The notes below the pieces were generated by a model. It had not been told where the DNA came from and searched no databases. It was given only the letters and a program-made list of their open reading frames with translations. DNA of 36,802 bases from Methanoculleus sp. UBA303. GTDB lineage: Archaea; Halobacteriota; Methanomicrobia; Methanomicrobiales; Methanoculleaceae. Positions 7,923 to 15,354 of the stretch are shown here, one piece after another (within the stretch, counting starts at the first letter, position 1; every line of letters begins with the position of its first letter). The stretch is taken from positions 16,838-53,639 of the forward strand of contig DANY01000053.1 of assembly GCA_002501655.1 (NCBI GenBank), read 5' to 3'. A program made the position numbers and the translations under genes.

Positions 7923-8945
7923 GTGACCGTCAACGCACTCAGCATCGACCTTGAGTTCTGGTGGTGCAACGAGTTCCTGAATGGGTACCTGCCCGGCGAC
8001 CGCGAGGATATGTTCAAGGAATCGTTGAGGCCGATCTTCGCATCACTCGACGCGTTCAACGTCAAGGCGACGTTCTTTGTCCTTGGCGCCGTCGCAGAGA
8101 GGTATCCTGAGGTCATCAACGAGATCCATCATGGGGGTCACGAGATTGCATGCCACGCCTACTCCCATAAGCCGCTCTACTCGATGGACCGGAGGGAGTT
8201 TGAGGGTGAGCTGAAGAAGTCCCTTGAACTGCTCGCCGACTACAACCCGGTCGGGTTCCGGGCGCCGTCGTTCTCCCTGAATAACAGGACGAAGTGGGCG
8301 CTTGAGGTGCTCGAAAGGTACGGCTTCCAGTACGACTCGAGCATCTTCCCGGTGAGGACACAACTCTACGGCGTACCGGACGCACCGGTCGGGATTTACC
8401 GGCCTTCCCGGGACGACGTCACCGTCCACGACCCCGACGGCCCGATCATCGAGTTCCCGCTCTCGATAGTCAAATTCGGCATAAATATCCCCATCTCCGG
8501 TGGGTTCTATCTCCGTGCCCTTCCGAAGCAGGTTCTCTCATGGGGTGTCGGCAGGGTGGCCTCGAAGAGGCCGGCAAACATCTATCTTCATCCCCATGAT
8601 ATCTACCCGGGCCCTCCTCCGTTGAAGGTGCCGTTTCTGTCTCGGCTTGTCACCTACCACGGCGTCCACACCTCGCTTGAGAAACTCATCATGCTCATGA
8701 TGAGGTTCTCATTCGTGCCTATAGGAGCGCTTCTCGACGGAATGTCACTGTTGTCTCAGGATGTCCGGGCACCGCCGGTGCCTGCCCGCCCCATGCGAGG
8801 GGTGTGGGGGAGAGACGATCTGACCATCCCACCGCTTCCTGCACCCGCGTTTCGGTTGCAGCCCTTCGACGGCACCCTGCATCGGTATCCAGCCCGCGTA
8901 AGAAAGCATATCCACGAAACAGGCGATCCTGATGAGGTACGATAA
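7923..8945 (+). CDS. Polysaccharide deacetylase (NodB/CE4, XrtA-type)
   Basis: A 340-residue NodB-fold deacetylase expected to remove N-acetyl groups from a surface glycan. Motif 1 is 'ALSIDLEFWW' (D9, E11), motif 2 is 'CHAYSHK' (H77 and H81, metal ligands), motif 3 is 'GFRAPSF' near residue 110, and the C-terminal catalytic 'YLHPHDI' is also present. GTG at 7923 starts one base after the previous stop and places motif 1 at the usual distance from the start. Residues from about 283 to the end are Pro/Arg-rich and do not resemble the family. They are encoded across a GC hairpin like the dispersed repeat, so the tail may be repeat-derived. Confidence 0.87.
   Translation: MTVNALSIDLEFWWCNEFLNGYLPGDREDMFKESLRPIFASLDAFNVKATFFVLGAVAERYPEVINEIHHGGHEIACHAYSHKPLYSMDRREFEGELKKSLELLADYNPVGFRAPSFSLNNRTKWALEVLERYGFQYDSSIFPVRTQLYGVPDAPVGIYRPSRDDVTVHDPDGPIIEFPLSIVKFGINIPISGGFYLRALPKQVLSWGVGRVASKRPANIYLHPHDIYPGPPPLKVPFLSRLVTYHGVHTSLEKLIMLMMRFSFVPIGALLDGMSLLSQDVRAPPVPARPMRGVWGRDDLTIPPLPAPAFRLQPFDGTLHRYPARVRKHIHETGDPDEVR
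8769..8812 (+). repeat. Possible divergent copy of the GC hairpin repeat
   Basis: A small inverted repeat GCACC-GCC-GGTGC (8769-8781) is followed by a C-rich arm (CTGCCCGCCCC) and a G-rich arm ending GTGTGGGGGAGA. The second half resembles the hairpin at 13310-13334, but the TATCG flank is absent. It lies inside the 3' end of the deacetylase frame. Confidence 0.3.
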
Positions 8946-9057
8946 CACCCGGATCCGGTTTTTCGGCGGGCATCGGAGCGGCAGCCTCCGTGTTGGGGTG
9001 GTGCAGACATCTACTGGAACCGTGATACCCGGAGCAGACGGGATCCGGGAGATGCCG

Positions 9058-9071
9058 ATATCATTATATGC
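9058..9071 (+). promoter_or_regulatory. TATA box of the sugar-nucleotide operon
   Basis: ATATCATTATATGC is about 70 bases before the ATG at 9137. It marks a transcription unit separate from the ATP-grasp/deacetylase pair, with a predicted start near 9090. Confidence 0.4.
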
Positions 9072-9136
9072 TGGATCGTGCATCCAGAGTCTGCTCACAG
9101 CAATATGCGCGTCAAGAGGGAAAGGAGTCATGTGTG

Positions 9137-10126
9137 ATGGACTGGAATGAAAAGAGAGTGCTGGTGACCGGGGCCGGCGGTTTCATCGGCAGCCACCTGA
9201 CCGAACGCCTGGTCGACCGTGGCGCGGATGTGCGGGCGTTTGTCCGCTACAACTCGAGGAACGACCCGGGCCTCCTGCGGCTGCTCCCGGGAGAGAGACT
9301 TGACCGGGTGCGTATCGTCATGGGCGACCTGAGGGATACCGACGCCGTCCGGAGCGCCATCCGGGACGTCGATGTCGTCTTCCACCTGGGTTCGCTCATC
9401 GCCATCCCGTACTCCTACATTCGCCCCCGGGAGACGGTGGAGACGAACGTGCTCGGTGCGCTCAACGTCTTTGAGGCTGCCCGGGATGCCGGCGTCGAGA
9501 AGGTCGTCCACACCTCGACGAGCGAGGTCTACGGGACCGCCCGCTATGTTCCCATCGACGAGAACCACCCGCTCCAGGGGCAGTCTCCCTACTCCGCAAG
9601 CAAGATCGGGGCCGACAAGGTAGCCGAAAGTTTCTACCGGTCCTTTGACGTCCCCATCGCCACGATACGGCCGTTCAACACCTACGGCCCGCGGCAGTCA
9701 GCGCGGGCGGTGATACCGACCATCATCACCCAGGCGCTGGTGCAGGGGAAGGTGGCGCTCGGCGCGACGCACACGACACGGGACTACACCTACGTCGACG
9801 ATCTGGTGCGGGCGTTTCTCCTCGTCGCCGAGTCGCCGGGAACGGTCGGAGAGACGATCAACGTCGGATCGAACTTCGAGATCTCGATCGGGGCCGTCGT
9901 GGAGACGGTTGCCTCCCTCATGGGAAAGGAGATCGAGATCGTCACCGAGAGCGGACGCCTGCGGCCGGAGAAGAGCGAAGTGGAGAGGCTCTGGTGCGAC
10001 AACACCCGGGCACGGAATCTCCTCAACTGGTCGCCTGCCGTGCCCCTGGAAGAAGGGCTTCTGCGAACGATTGCATGGTTTCGGGAACACCTGGACCTTT
10101 ATCGGCCCAATCACTACGTGACCTGA
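9137..10126 (+). CDS. NAD-dependent sugar-nucleotide 4,6-dehydratase/epimerase (LegB-like)
   Basis: A 329-residue extended short-chain dehydrogenase. The NAD-binding G-x2-G-x2-G is at G12, G15 and G18; the catalytic Y152-x3-K156 lies in 'PYSASKIGADK'; 'RPFNTYGPRQS' is the sugar-nucleotide loop. The N-terminal block 'MDWNEKRVLVTGAGGFIG' and 'VRAFVRYNSRND' most resemble LegB-type 4,6-dehydratases, which act on GDP- or UDP-GlcNAc in legionaminic or related sugar pathways. The ATG at 9137 is chosen because GGAG lies about 9 bases before it; a longer frame starting at 9068 overlaps the promoter. The next gene starts one base after its stop. The exact substrate is inferred. Confidence 0.85.
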   Translation: MDWNEKRVLVTGAGGFIGSHLTERLVDRGADVRAFVRYNSRNDPGLLRLLPGERLDRVRIVMGDLRDTDAVRSAIRDVDVVFHLGSLIAIPYSYIRPRETVETNVLGALNVFEAARDAGVEKVVHTSTSEVYGTARYVPIDENHPLQGQSPYSASKIGADKVAESFYRSFDVPIATIRPFNTYGPRQSARAVIPTIITQALVQGKVALGATHTTRDYTYVDDLVRAFLLVAESPGTVGETINVGSNFEISIGAVVETVASLMGKEIEIVTESGRLRPEKSEVERLWCDNTRARNLLNWSPAVPLEEGLLRTIAWFREHLDLYRPNHYVT

Positions 10127-10127
10127 C

Positions 10128-10844
10128 ATGAAAGCGGTTATTCTTGCCGGCGGCAAGGGGAGGAGGCTCGAACCCTACACGACCATCATCCCCAAGCCGC
10201 TTATGCCGATCGGGGATAAGCCGATCCTTGAGATCATCCTCCGCCAGCTCCGGGAGCACGGCATCCGGGACGTGACGATTGCAGTGGGGCATCTTGCCGA
10301 ACTGATCATGGCATTCTTCGGCGATGGGAGCAGGTTCGGGCTCTCGATCACCTACTCGCGGGAGGAGAAGCCTCTTGGAACCGCAGGCTGCCTCGGGCTC
10401 ATCAAGGATGACCTTACCGAACCGTTCCTGATGATGAACGGCGATGTCCTGACGACCCTGCCGTTCTCCGGGCTTATGGACTTCCACAAAAAGAGCGGCG
10501 CCGTCGCGACGGTGGCCCTCAATAAGAGAGATTACTTCGTCGATTTCGGGATCGTGGATACCGACGGGGACGAAAACATCGTCGGGTATACCGAGAAGCC
10601 GGGGTTCGAGCACTTTGTGAGCATGGGCGTCTACGCGTTCGACCCGAAAGTCCTCGAGTACATCACGCCGCACGACTACATCGACTTCCCGGACCTGATC
10701 AAGGTTCTGCTCGCGGCAGACGAGACCGTCAAAGCCTACAAATACGACGGCTACTGGCTGGACATAGGGAGGGTCGACGACTACAAGAAGGCGAACAACG
10801 AGATCACCGCACTCTACGGGGCGCTGGGCGTCGGGGGCGAGTGA
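10128..10844 (+). CDS. Sugar-1-phosphate nucleotidyltransferase
   Basis: A 238-residue NTP_transferase enzyme that makes an NDP-sugar from a sugar 1-phosphate and an NTP. The signature 'ILAGGKGRRLEP' (residues 5-16) and the conserved K23 in 'IPKPLMPIGDKPI' are intact, and 'MMNGDVLTTL' carries the metal-binding aspartate. There is no C-terminal left-handed beta-helix, so it is a single-domain enzyme rather than a bifunctional GlmU. It sits between the LegB-like dehydratase and the aminotransferase with one-base gaps, so it probably supplies the activated sugar for the same pathway. Base specificity (GTP, UTP, CTP or dTTP) cannot be read. Confidence 0.87.
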   Translation: MKAVILAGGKGRRLEPYTTIIPKPLMPIGDKPILEIILRQLREHGIRDVTIAVGHLAELIMAFFGDGSRFGLSITYSREEKPLGTAGCLGLIKDDLTEPFLMMNGDVLTTLPFSGLMDFHKKSGAVATVALNKRDYFVDFGIVDTDGDENIVGYTEKPGFEHFVSMGVYAFDPKVLEYITPHDYIDFPDLIKVLLAADETVKAYKYDGYWLDIGRVDDYKKANNEITALYGALGVGGE

Positions 10845-10845
10845 T

Positions 10846-12024
10846 ATGGCGTGGAAGATCCCCCTCTCCGACATCGCGATGGACGGCGAAGAGATCGACG
10901 CGGTCCGGGATGTCCTGCAGTCAAAGTGGCTCTCCATGGGGCCGGTGACGGAGGAGTTCGAAGCGGCCTTTGCCCGGTACCTCGGCGTAAAGCATGCGTT
11001 TGCGGTCTCGAACGGGACGGCGGCACTGCATATCGCGCACGCGGTGCTCGGCATCGGCAGCGGTGACGAGGTCATAACCCCGTCGCTCACGTTCGTCGCA
11101 ACAGCAAACTCGGTCCTCTACTGCGGCGCGAAACCGGTCTTTGCCGATATCGCCGGCACGGATGACCTGAACATAGCATGGGAAGAGGTTGCGGCGAAGG
11201 TCTCGCCCCTGACGCGGGCGATCACCGTCGTCCACTACGGGGGGTATCCCTGCGATATGGAGCCGATCCTGGAGGTCGCCCGCAACCACGATCTCCGGGT
11301 CGTCGAGGATGCGGCACACGCGGTCGGTGCAACTTATAAGGGGAAAAAGTGCGGGACCATCGGAGATGTCGGGTGTTTCAGCTTCTTTGCGAACAAGAAC
11401 CTCTCGACCGGCGAAGGAGGCATGGTCGTGACGAACGACGACGACCTTGCCGAACGGATCAGGGTCATGCGCTCGCACGGCATGACCACGCTGACCTGGG
11501 ACAGGCACCGGGGACACGGGTACAGTTACGACGTCACCGATCTGGGGTATAACTACCGGACGAGCGAGATCGCATCCGCGCTCGGTATCGTCCAGCTCCG
11601 GCGCCTGGAGCAGAACAACGCGAAGCGGAAGCGTATCGCTGACCGGTACCGGAATGCGCTCGAGGGGATCGAGGGTATCGGATGCCCGTTTTCCGGGAGC
11701 ATCGATGGAGAATCCTCCCACCACATCTTTCCGGTCGTCCTCTCCGGGAATATCTCAAGGGCCGGACTTCAGGCGGAGCTGAAGGAGCGGGGTATCCAGA
11801 CGAGCATCCACTATCCCCCGATCCACCTCTTCACCTACTACCGGAGGCTGCTCGGGGATACCCCGGGGTCGCTCCCGAATACGGAGTTTGTCGGGGAGCA
11901 CGAGATGACGCTGCCGCTCTACCCCGGCATGATCGATGGGGAGGTTGACTACATCTGCACCTCTATCGATGAGGTGACCTCGGGCATTCCGGCAGGGGAA
12001 GAAGGCTCCCAGGGGATGAGATGA
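10846..12024 (+). CDS. DegT/DnrJ/EryC1 sugar aminotransferase (LegC-like)
   Basis: A 392-residue PLP-dependent aminotransferase of the DegT/AHBA-synthase family that converts a keto-sugar nucleotide to an amino sugar. The PLP lysine is K184 in 'FFANKNLSTGEGG'; 'VEDAAHAVGA' supplies the aspartate that contacts the pyridine nitrogen; 'SNGTAALHIA' binds the phosphate. Length and motif order are normal. Next to a LegB-like 4,6-dehydratase, it most likely aminates the 4-keto-6-deoxy product. It begins one base after the nucleotidyltransferase stop and overlaps the PHP gene by four bases (ATGA), so it is translationally coupled. Confidence 0.88.
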   Translation: MAWKIPLSDIAMDGEEIDAVRDVLQSKWLSMGPVTEEFEAAFARYLGVKHAFAVSNGTAALHIAHAVLGIGSGDEVITPSLTFVATANSVLYCGAKPVFADIAGTDDLNIAWEEVAAKVSPLTRAITVVHYGGYPCDMEPILEVARNHDLRVVEDAAHAVGATYKGKKCGTIGDVGCFSFFANKNLSTGEGGMVVTNDDDLAERIRVMRSHGMTTLTWDRHRGHGYSYDVTDLGYNYRTSEIASALGIVQLRRLEQNNAKRKRIADRYRNALEGIEGIGCPFSGSIDGESSHHIFPVVLSGNISRAGLQAELKERGIQTSIHYPPIHLFTYYRRLLGDTPGSLPNTEFVGEHEMTLPLYPGMIDGEVDYICTSIDEVTSGIPAGEEGSQGMR

Positions 12025-12665
12025 TCGCCGACCTGCACATCCATACCCGCTGCTCCCGGGATTCTCTCATGGACCCCGCCAGGGTCGTACATGTCGCCAG
12101 GACGCGGGGCCTCGCCGGTATAGCGGTAACGGACCATGACACCATCCGGGGGGGTATCCTTGCCCGGGAGGCGAACCGTGATAAGGATTTCCAGGTTGTC
12201 GTCGGCGCCGAGATAAAAACTGAGTATGGCGACGTCCTGGGCCTGTTCCTTGAACGGGAGATTTTGGCGCAGAGGTTTGACGATGTGGTCGGGGAGATCC
12301 ATGCCCAGGGCGGGCTTGCGGTTCTCGCGCACCCCTACCGCCGATACCCCTCGCCCGAGCGTCTGGCGGGAAGGGTGGATCTCATTGAAGGGTTTAACAG
12401 CAGATCGCGGCGACAGACCAATGCGCTCTCGATGACGCTCGGGCGGGTCTCCGGGAAGGGAACGGTCGGGGGGAGCGATGCGCACGTTTATGCGGAGATT
12501 GGAAGGGGCGTGACGGTCTGTGCCGGAGAGGAGATCGAGGAGGCGCTCCGGGCCGGGCGGACTGCCGGGGGAGGCCGGGAGTCAAACTACTACCTCGTGC
12601 ACGGGTTGAGTTGCAGCATCGAGAGGTTGAAAGGGCTGGCCGGGGCCGACAACGGCCGGAGATGA
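12021..12665 (+). CDS. PHP-domain metal-dependent phosphoesterase
   Basis: A 214-residue PHP-family protein related to the TrpH/YciV phosphoesterases. It has the H-x-H metal site at H6 and H8 ('DLHIHTRCS'), 'VTDHDTI' near residue 40, 'VGAEIKT' near residue 62, 'LAHPYR' near residue 105 and 'GGSDAH' near residue 154, which together make a complete multi-metal centre. It probably hydrolyses a phosphate ester in the same glycan pathway, or a small phosphodiester or nucleotide. Its ATG overlaps the aminotransferase stop. The last about 35 residues after 'AGRT' are not conserved core. Confidence 0.82.
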   Translation: MIADLHIHTRCSRDSLMDPARVVHVARTRGLAGIAVTDHDTIRGGILAREANRDKDFQVVVGAEIKTEYGDVLGLFLEREILAQRFDDVVGEIHAQGGLAVLAHPYRRYPSPERLAGRVDLIEGFNSRSRRQTNALSMTLGRVSGKGTVGGSDAHVYAEIGRGVTVCAGEEIEEALRAGRTAGGGRESNYYLVHGLSCSIERLKGLAGADNGRR

Positions 12666-12793
12666 GGGTTTCCCGATGGGCGCCTCCTCCCTCTTTTCAG
12701 AGAGTAACCGCGGACCCGGCTCGTGCTCGTTCGTGAGCGCAAGGCCCCAAACAGCCACAGCGAACACCGGGGGTCCGCCCGGACGTCAGGGAA

Positions 12794-12806
12794 CAAGTAT
12801 AATTCT
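12794..12806 (+). promoter_or_regulatory. TATA box of tRNA-Leu
   Basis: AAGTATAATTC is centred about 29 bases before the first base of the tRNA, as expected for an archaeal tRNA promoter with a very short 5' leader. Confidence 0.5.
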
Positions 12807-12828
12807 TCCAGCACCGATGTATATACGC

Positions 12829-12913
12829 GCGGGGGTTGCCGAGCCAGGTTAAAGGCGCTGGATTTAGGGTCCAGTCTCGAAGGAGTTCAAGGGTTCGAAT
12901 CCCTTCCCCCGCA
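12829..12913 (+). tRNA. tRNA-Leu (anticodon UAG)
   Basis: An 85-base class II tRNA. The acceptor arms GCGGGGG (12829-12835) and CCCCCGC (12906-12912) pair perfectly, followed by discriminator A (12913). The anticodon stem is CTGGA/TCCAG with loop TTTAGGG, giving anticodon TAG at 12865-12867. A long variable arm (about 12875-12888) and T-arm AAGGG-TTCGAAT-CCCTT complete a leucine tRNA. CCA is not encoded and there is no intron. Confidence 0.95.
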
Positions 12914-13439
12914 TACTCATCAATTTCAGGGCATTCTTCCCTCAAATCGGGTATTATCGTAACTATGTGACCGAGAACACCGCCACCGTTCCCTGCGCTG
13001 CCCACGCCGCGCAATATCGCTCACGGGATCATAAGAAACCGGCCACAGGTCGGCCCGGGGCGAGCCGGCCTACTACCCGGGAAGCACCGGCATTGGACCG
13101 ATCCGGGGCGGTTCGGCGAGGTCATGATACGATACGATCCGGAGAAGAGAGAGGGACGTGCGGGTGACCAGGGGTCCGGGTTTGAACCCGCGTTTGAACC
13201 CTTCTAAGTAGACGAAACGGTCATGCGGATGCTTCGGTCAATATTATCTCCGTGAAGAGATGCTCCGGCCAGTTGTTTCTCCCCATCCACGACCTATCGC
13301 CCTGCACTGCCCGCCTCCTGAGGGGGCGGGAGGAACACTTGATGGGTTGTATTCAGAGCGCCTGCTTCCAGAGATTAATGTCAGCGATATTGCTGGCGAT
13401 CTGCATATATCCAGATATCTGCCGGTTTTTCCGTACTTG
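12914..13439. other. Gene-free stretch downstream of tRNA-Leu
   Basis: No supported gene. It contains two close copies of GTTTGAACCC (13180-13189 and 13192-13201) that recall a degenerate tRNA T-arm, the hairpin repeat at 13295-13336, and A/T-rich bits near 13400. With the pseudogene that follows, it reads as an eroded accessory site next to a tRNA. Confidence 0.5.
13295..13336 (+). repeat. GC-rich hairpin repeat, copy 2
   Basis: TATCGCCCTGCACTGCC is followed by a hairpin with 9-base arms, 13310-13318 and 13322-13330 (one T-G pair), around the loop TGA, then AGGAACAC. The flank and hairpin align with the elements at the left edge (minus strand) and right edge of the window. Confidence 0.6.
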
Positions 13440-13440
13440 A

Positions 13441-13605
13441 TGGGTACTTGATCCCGGCCCATGAAATCACCCACATTCTGTTTCCGGTAAACGTTGCCGA
13501 GCGATTGAACAAGGGCATCGATGTTCTCCTCAGCCCGATGGTGAAGTCGTATGCCTCGTGTCTCCAGACGTTACGCAGATCCGGATGTCGAATCTTACCT
13601 ATCAC
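13441..13605 (-). pseudogene. Frameshifted remnant of a DUF4268-like protein
   Basis: From the minus-strand GTG at 13605 the frame reads 'RHPDLRNVWRHEAYDFTIGL'. The homology then continues in the next frame as 'AEENIDALVQSLGNVYRK' and 'QNVGDF'. Together these match the start of DUF4268/PDDEXK-like proteins, which typically begin with an R-x-x-W-x-x-E-x-x-D-F-T-x-W-L-A-E pattern followed by a conserved helix. A single-base shift near 13535 breaks the frame, and homology stops near 13465, before the nuclease-like core. It is a decayed 5' fragment, probably non-functional. Confidence 0.6.
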
Positions 13606-13643
13606 TCACATGTTCCCCCTTCGGGGTGCCATGGATGGGCTTT

Positions 13644-14273
13644 CTAATCTTCAACAGCGAGGATGCTCACTGTTTCTTCAGGCCTTATTTCCCGGAGATA
13701 TGAAAAACCGTCGACGGTTCCTTCACGCCAGCGGCCTCCGCCTGTCCGGTCGCCCAGGTACCGGACATCGTGGAGGCTGGTTTCCGAAAGAATGAGCTCC
13801 CGGTTGGCAATGATGTGACGGTAGTCCCCGGTATAGAGCACCGTGCCGCCGATCGCCGTGGCGACATGGTGGGCGTCGAGGAGCACCTCGCAGTCGTCGT
13901 AGTCGTCGATGACCGCACTGAACCGGTCCCAGATCTCGCGGTAGGGCTCCGTTCGTGCGTGAAGCGCCAGCACCTTCCGGTCGTCGAGGACACAGCGCCG
14001 CCGCTGGCAGAGCGCTTCATACCACTCTTTCACCGCGAGGAGCGTCTTCAGGCCCGCTGCCGGCTGCTCGCGACAGAGTTCGGCAACATGCCAGAGAAGC
14101 GGGACGGTCTTCCACCCCTGGGCCTCAGCCTCGGCGAGGAGGGTATCTGCCGAACCGGCCCGCTTCAGGTGCGCAACCGCCCGCCGGAACTCGCGGACGA
14201 GAATCTGCTGGATGGTGTGGCACCGCCCTCCCGTCCCATCCCCGAAACACTCCGCCCGGCGCTCATCACTCAT
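13644..14273 (-). CDS. PIN-like domain protein
   Basis: A 209-residue soluble protein. The C-terminal half has features of a PIN ribonuclease: 'VLLDAHHVATAIGGTVLYTGDYRHI' (about residues 129-153) matches the third-aspartate helix and the following T-G-D strand. The first-aspartate strand usual at a PIN N-terminus is not obvious, so this may be a divergent or circularly altered member or a degraded toxin. No antitoxin-like frame adjoins it. Upstream (14306-14340) are three exact TCATCCATC repeats. It ends 38 bases before the DUF4268 remnant on the same strand. The assignment is moderate; function is not established. Confidence 0.5.
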   Translation of the reverse strand: MSDERRAECFGDGTGGRCHTIQQILVREFRRAVAHLKRAGSADTLLAEAEAQGWKTVPLLWHVAELCREQPAAGLKTLLAVKEWYEALCQRRRCVLDDRKVLALHARTEPYREIWDRFSAVIDDYDDCEVLLDAHHVATAIGGTVLYTGDYRHIIANRELILSETSLHDVRYLGDRTGGGRWREGTVDGFSYLREIRPEETVSILAVED

Positions 14274-14305
14274 CTTCGATCAGCTCTTCTTATTCATCGT
14301 ATCTC

Positions 14306-14348
14306 TCATCCATCTTTCATCCATCTCTCATTCATCCATCATCTATCC
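14306..14348. repeat. Short degenerate tandem repeat (TCATCCATC)
   Basis: Exact TCATCCATC copies begin at 14306, 14317 and 14332, separated by similar CATC-rich sequence. The tract lies 33-75 bases before the start of the PIN-like gene, over its expected leader or promoter. Confidence 0.5.
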
Positions 14349-14427
14349 CTGCCAGGTGGGGAATCCACCGGGTTTCCGGCCCGGACCAGCCCCTGTTTCG
14401 CCGGAACGCTCTGGAAATATCCACACT

Positions 14428-15354
14428 TCATGATGGCCTCTCCCGCAGGACATATCGTGTATTCCTCCTCGACGGGCTCACCTGCTCCAGGATACCACGG
14501 TCAACCAGGGCCTTGAGATCCCTGAAAGCCGTCGCTGCCGAGACGCCGGTGAGTGATTGATAGGCACCGCTCGTGATGCTCCCCTCGACCTTGACCCGTT
14601 CCACCGCAAGGATCTGCCGTTCATTCAGTTCCATCTTCCGAAGGGAACTCTCGTTCAGCATATCCATCCGCATCGTCAGGGTGAACCCAAGCGGACTGCT
14701 GACGAAGGTGGGAACCGGCATCCCGGCGCTGCGGAAGGCTGTAATGATCCGCTCGATGCCCGATCCGTAACGTTCGACGAGCCCGGCACGGTAGAAAATA
14801 TCGGCAACCTTCGGGTTGCGGTGGTAGGAGTAGTGCTCTTTTAAGATCATATCGATGGTAACGCCTTCGGGGAGATGGCCGGGATTGTGGAAGCGGATAT
14901 GGTCGTCAAAGATCTTGACCTGCGTCTGGACCGTATTGTTGAAGTAATCGCGGTGGATGAGCGCGTTGAGAAGCGCCTCCCGGATCGCCGGAAGCGGGTA
15001 GTCCCAGACCTCTCTCCTCCGGAACGACTCCCGCATTGCCTCCTCCGAGATATCGTACCTGACGCCGAGATACTGCTTGATGATCCGCTCGCCCTCCTCA
15101 AACTGGTGAAAGAGATTGCCCCCGATCTCGTGGTCGCACACCTCACAGAGGTTCGCCTGCGTCTCCCGCGACCGATCATCGCCCTCCCGTTGTCGTAGAT
15201 ATCGCACCAGCCGAGTTCGACCCTCACCCGCTCGAACGCCCGGTGGTCGAGGACGCCGGGGAGGGCCGGACGCCGGTCGCACCCTGGTTGTACCCGGAGT
15301 TGCAAACAGGGTTGCAAAGGGAGCTGCAAACGATCCCTCCCGGAGAAACGCCAT
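14428..15354 (-). CDS. Schlafen/RecG-like ATP-binding protein, N-terminally disrupted
   Basis: A 308-residue frame with homology to the C-terminal half of AlbA_2 (Schlafen)/RecG-like transcriptional regulators (COG2865). A GHKL-like ATPase part contains 'REALLNALIHRDYF' (N box), 'KIFDDHIRFHNPG' and 'GLVERYGSGIERI'. A winged helix follows near the C-terminus ('VSAATAFRDLKALVDRGIL'). Homology begins only at about residue 66. The first 65 residues are Pro/Arg-rich and read through the TTGCAA box array in a non-native frame, while a more plausible sequence ('FERVRVELGWCDIYDNG') sits in another frame. The N-terminal AlbA_2 domain is missing, so the gene is truncated or frameshifted. Confidence 0.6.
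   Translation of the reverse strand: MAFLREGSFAAPFATLFATPGTTRVRPASGPPRRPRPPGVRAGEGRTRLVRYLRQREGDDRSRETQANLCEVCDHEIGGNLFHQFEEGERIIKQYLGVRYDISEEAMRESFRRREVWDYPLPAIREALLNALIHRDYFNNTVQTQVKIFDDHIRFHNPGHLPEGVTIDMILKEHYSYHRNPKVADIFYRAGLVERYGSGIERIITAFRSAGMPVPTFVSSPLGFTLTMRMDMLNESSLRKMELNERQILAVERVKVEGSITSGAYQSLTGVSAATAFRDLKALVDRGILEQVSPSRRNTRYVLRERPS

Noticed and set aside
10023..11090. 355-residue minus-strand frame
   Set aside because: Antisense of the nucleotidyltransferase and aminotransferase genes; no domain and no expression signals.
222..13447. Shared 12-mer CTTGATGGGTAC at 222 and 13436
   Set aside because: Many 12-base matches are expected by chance in 36 kb and the flanks do not align.
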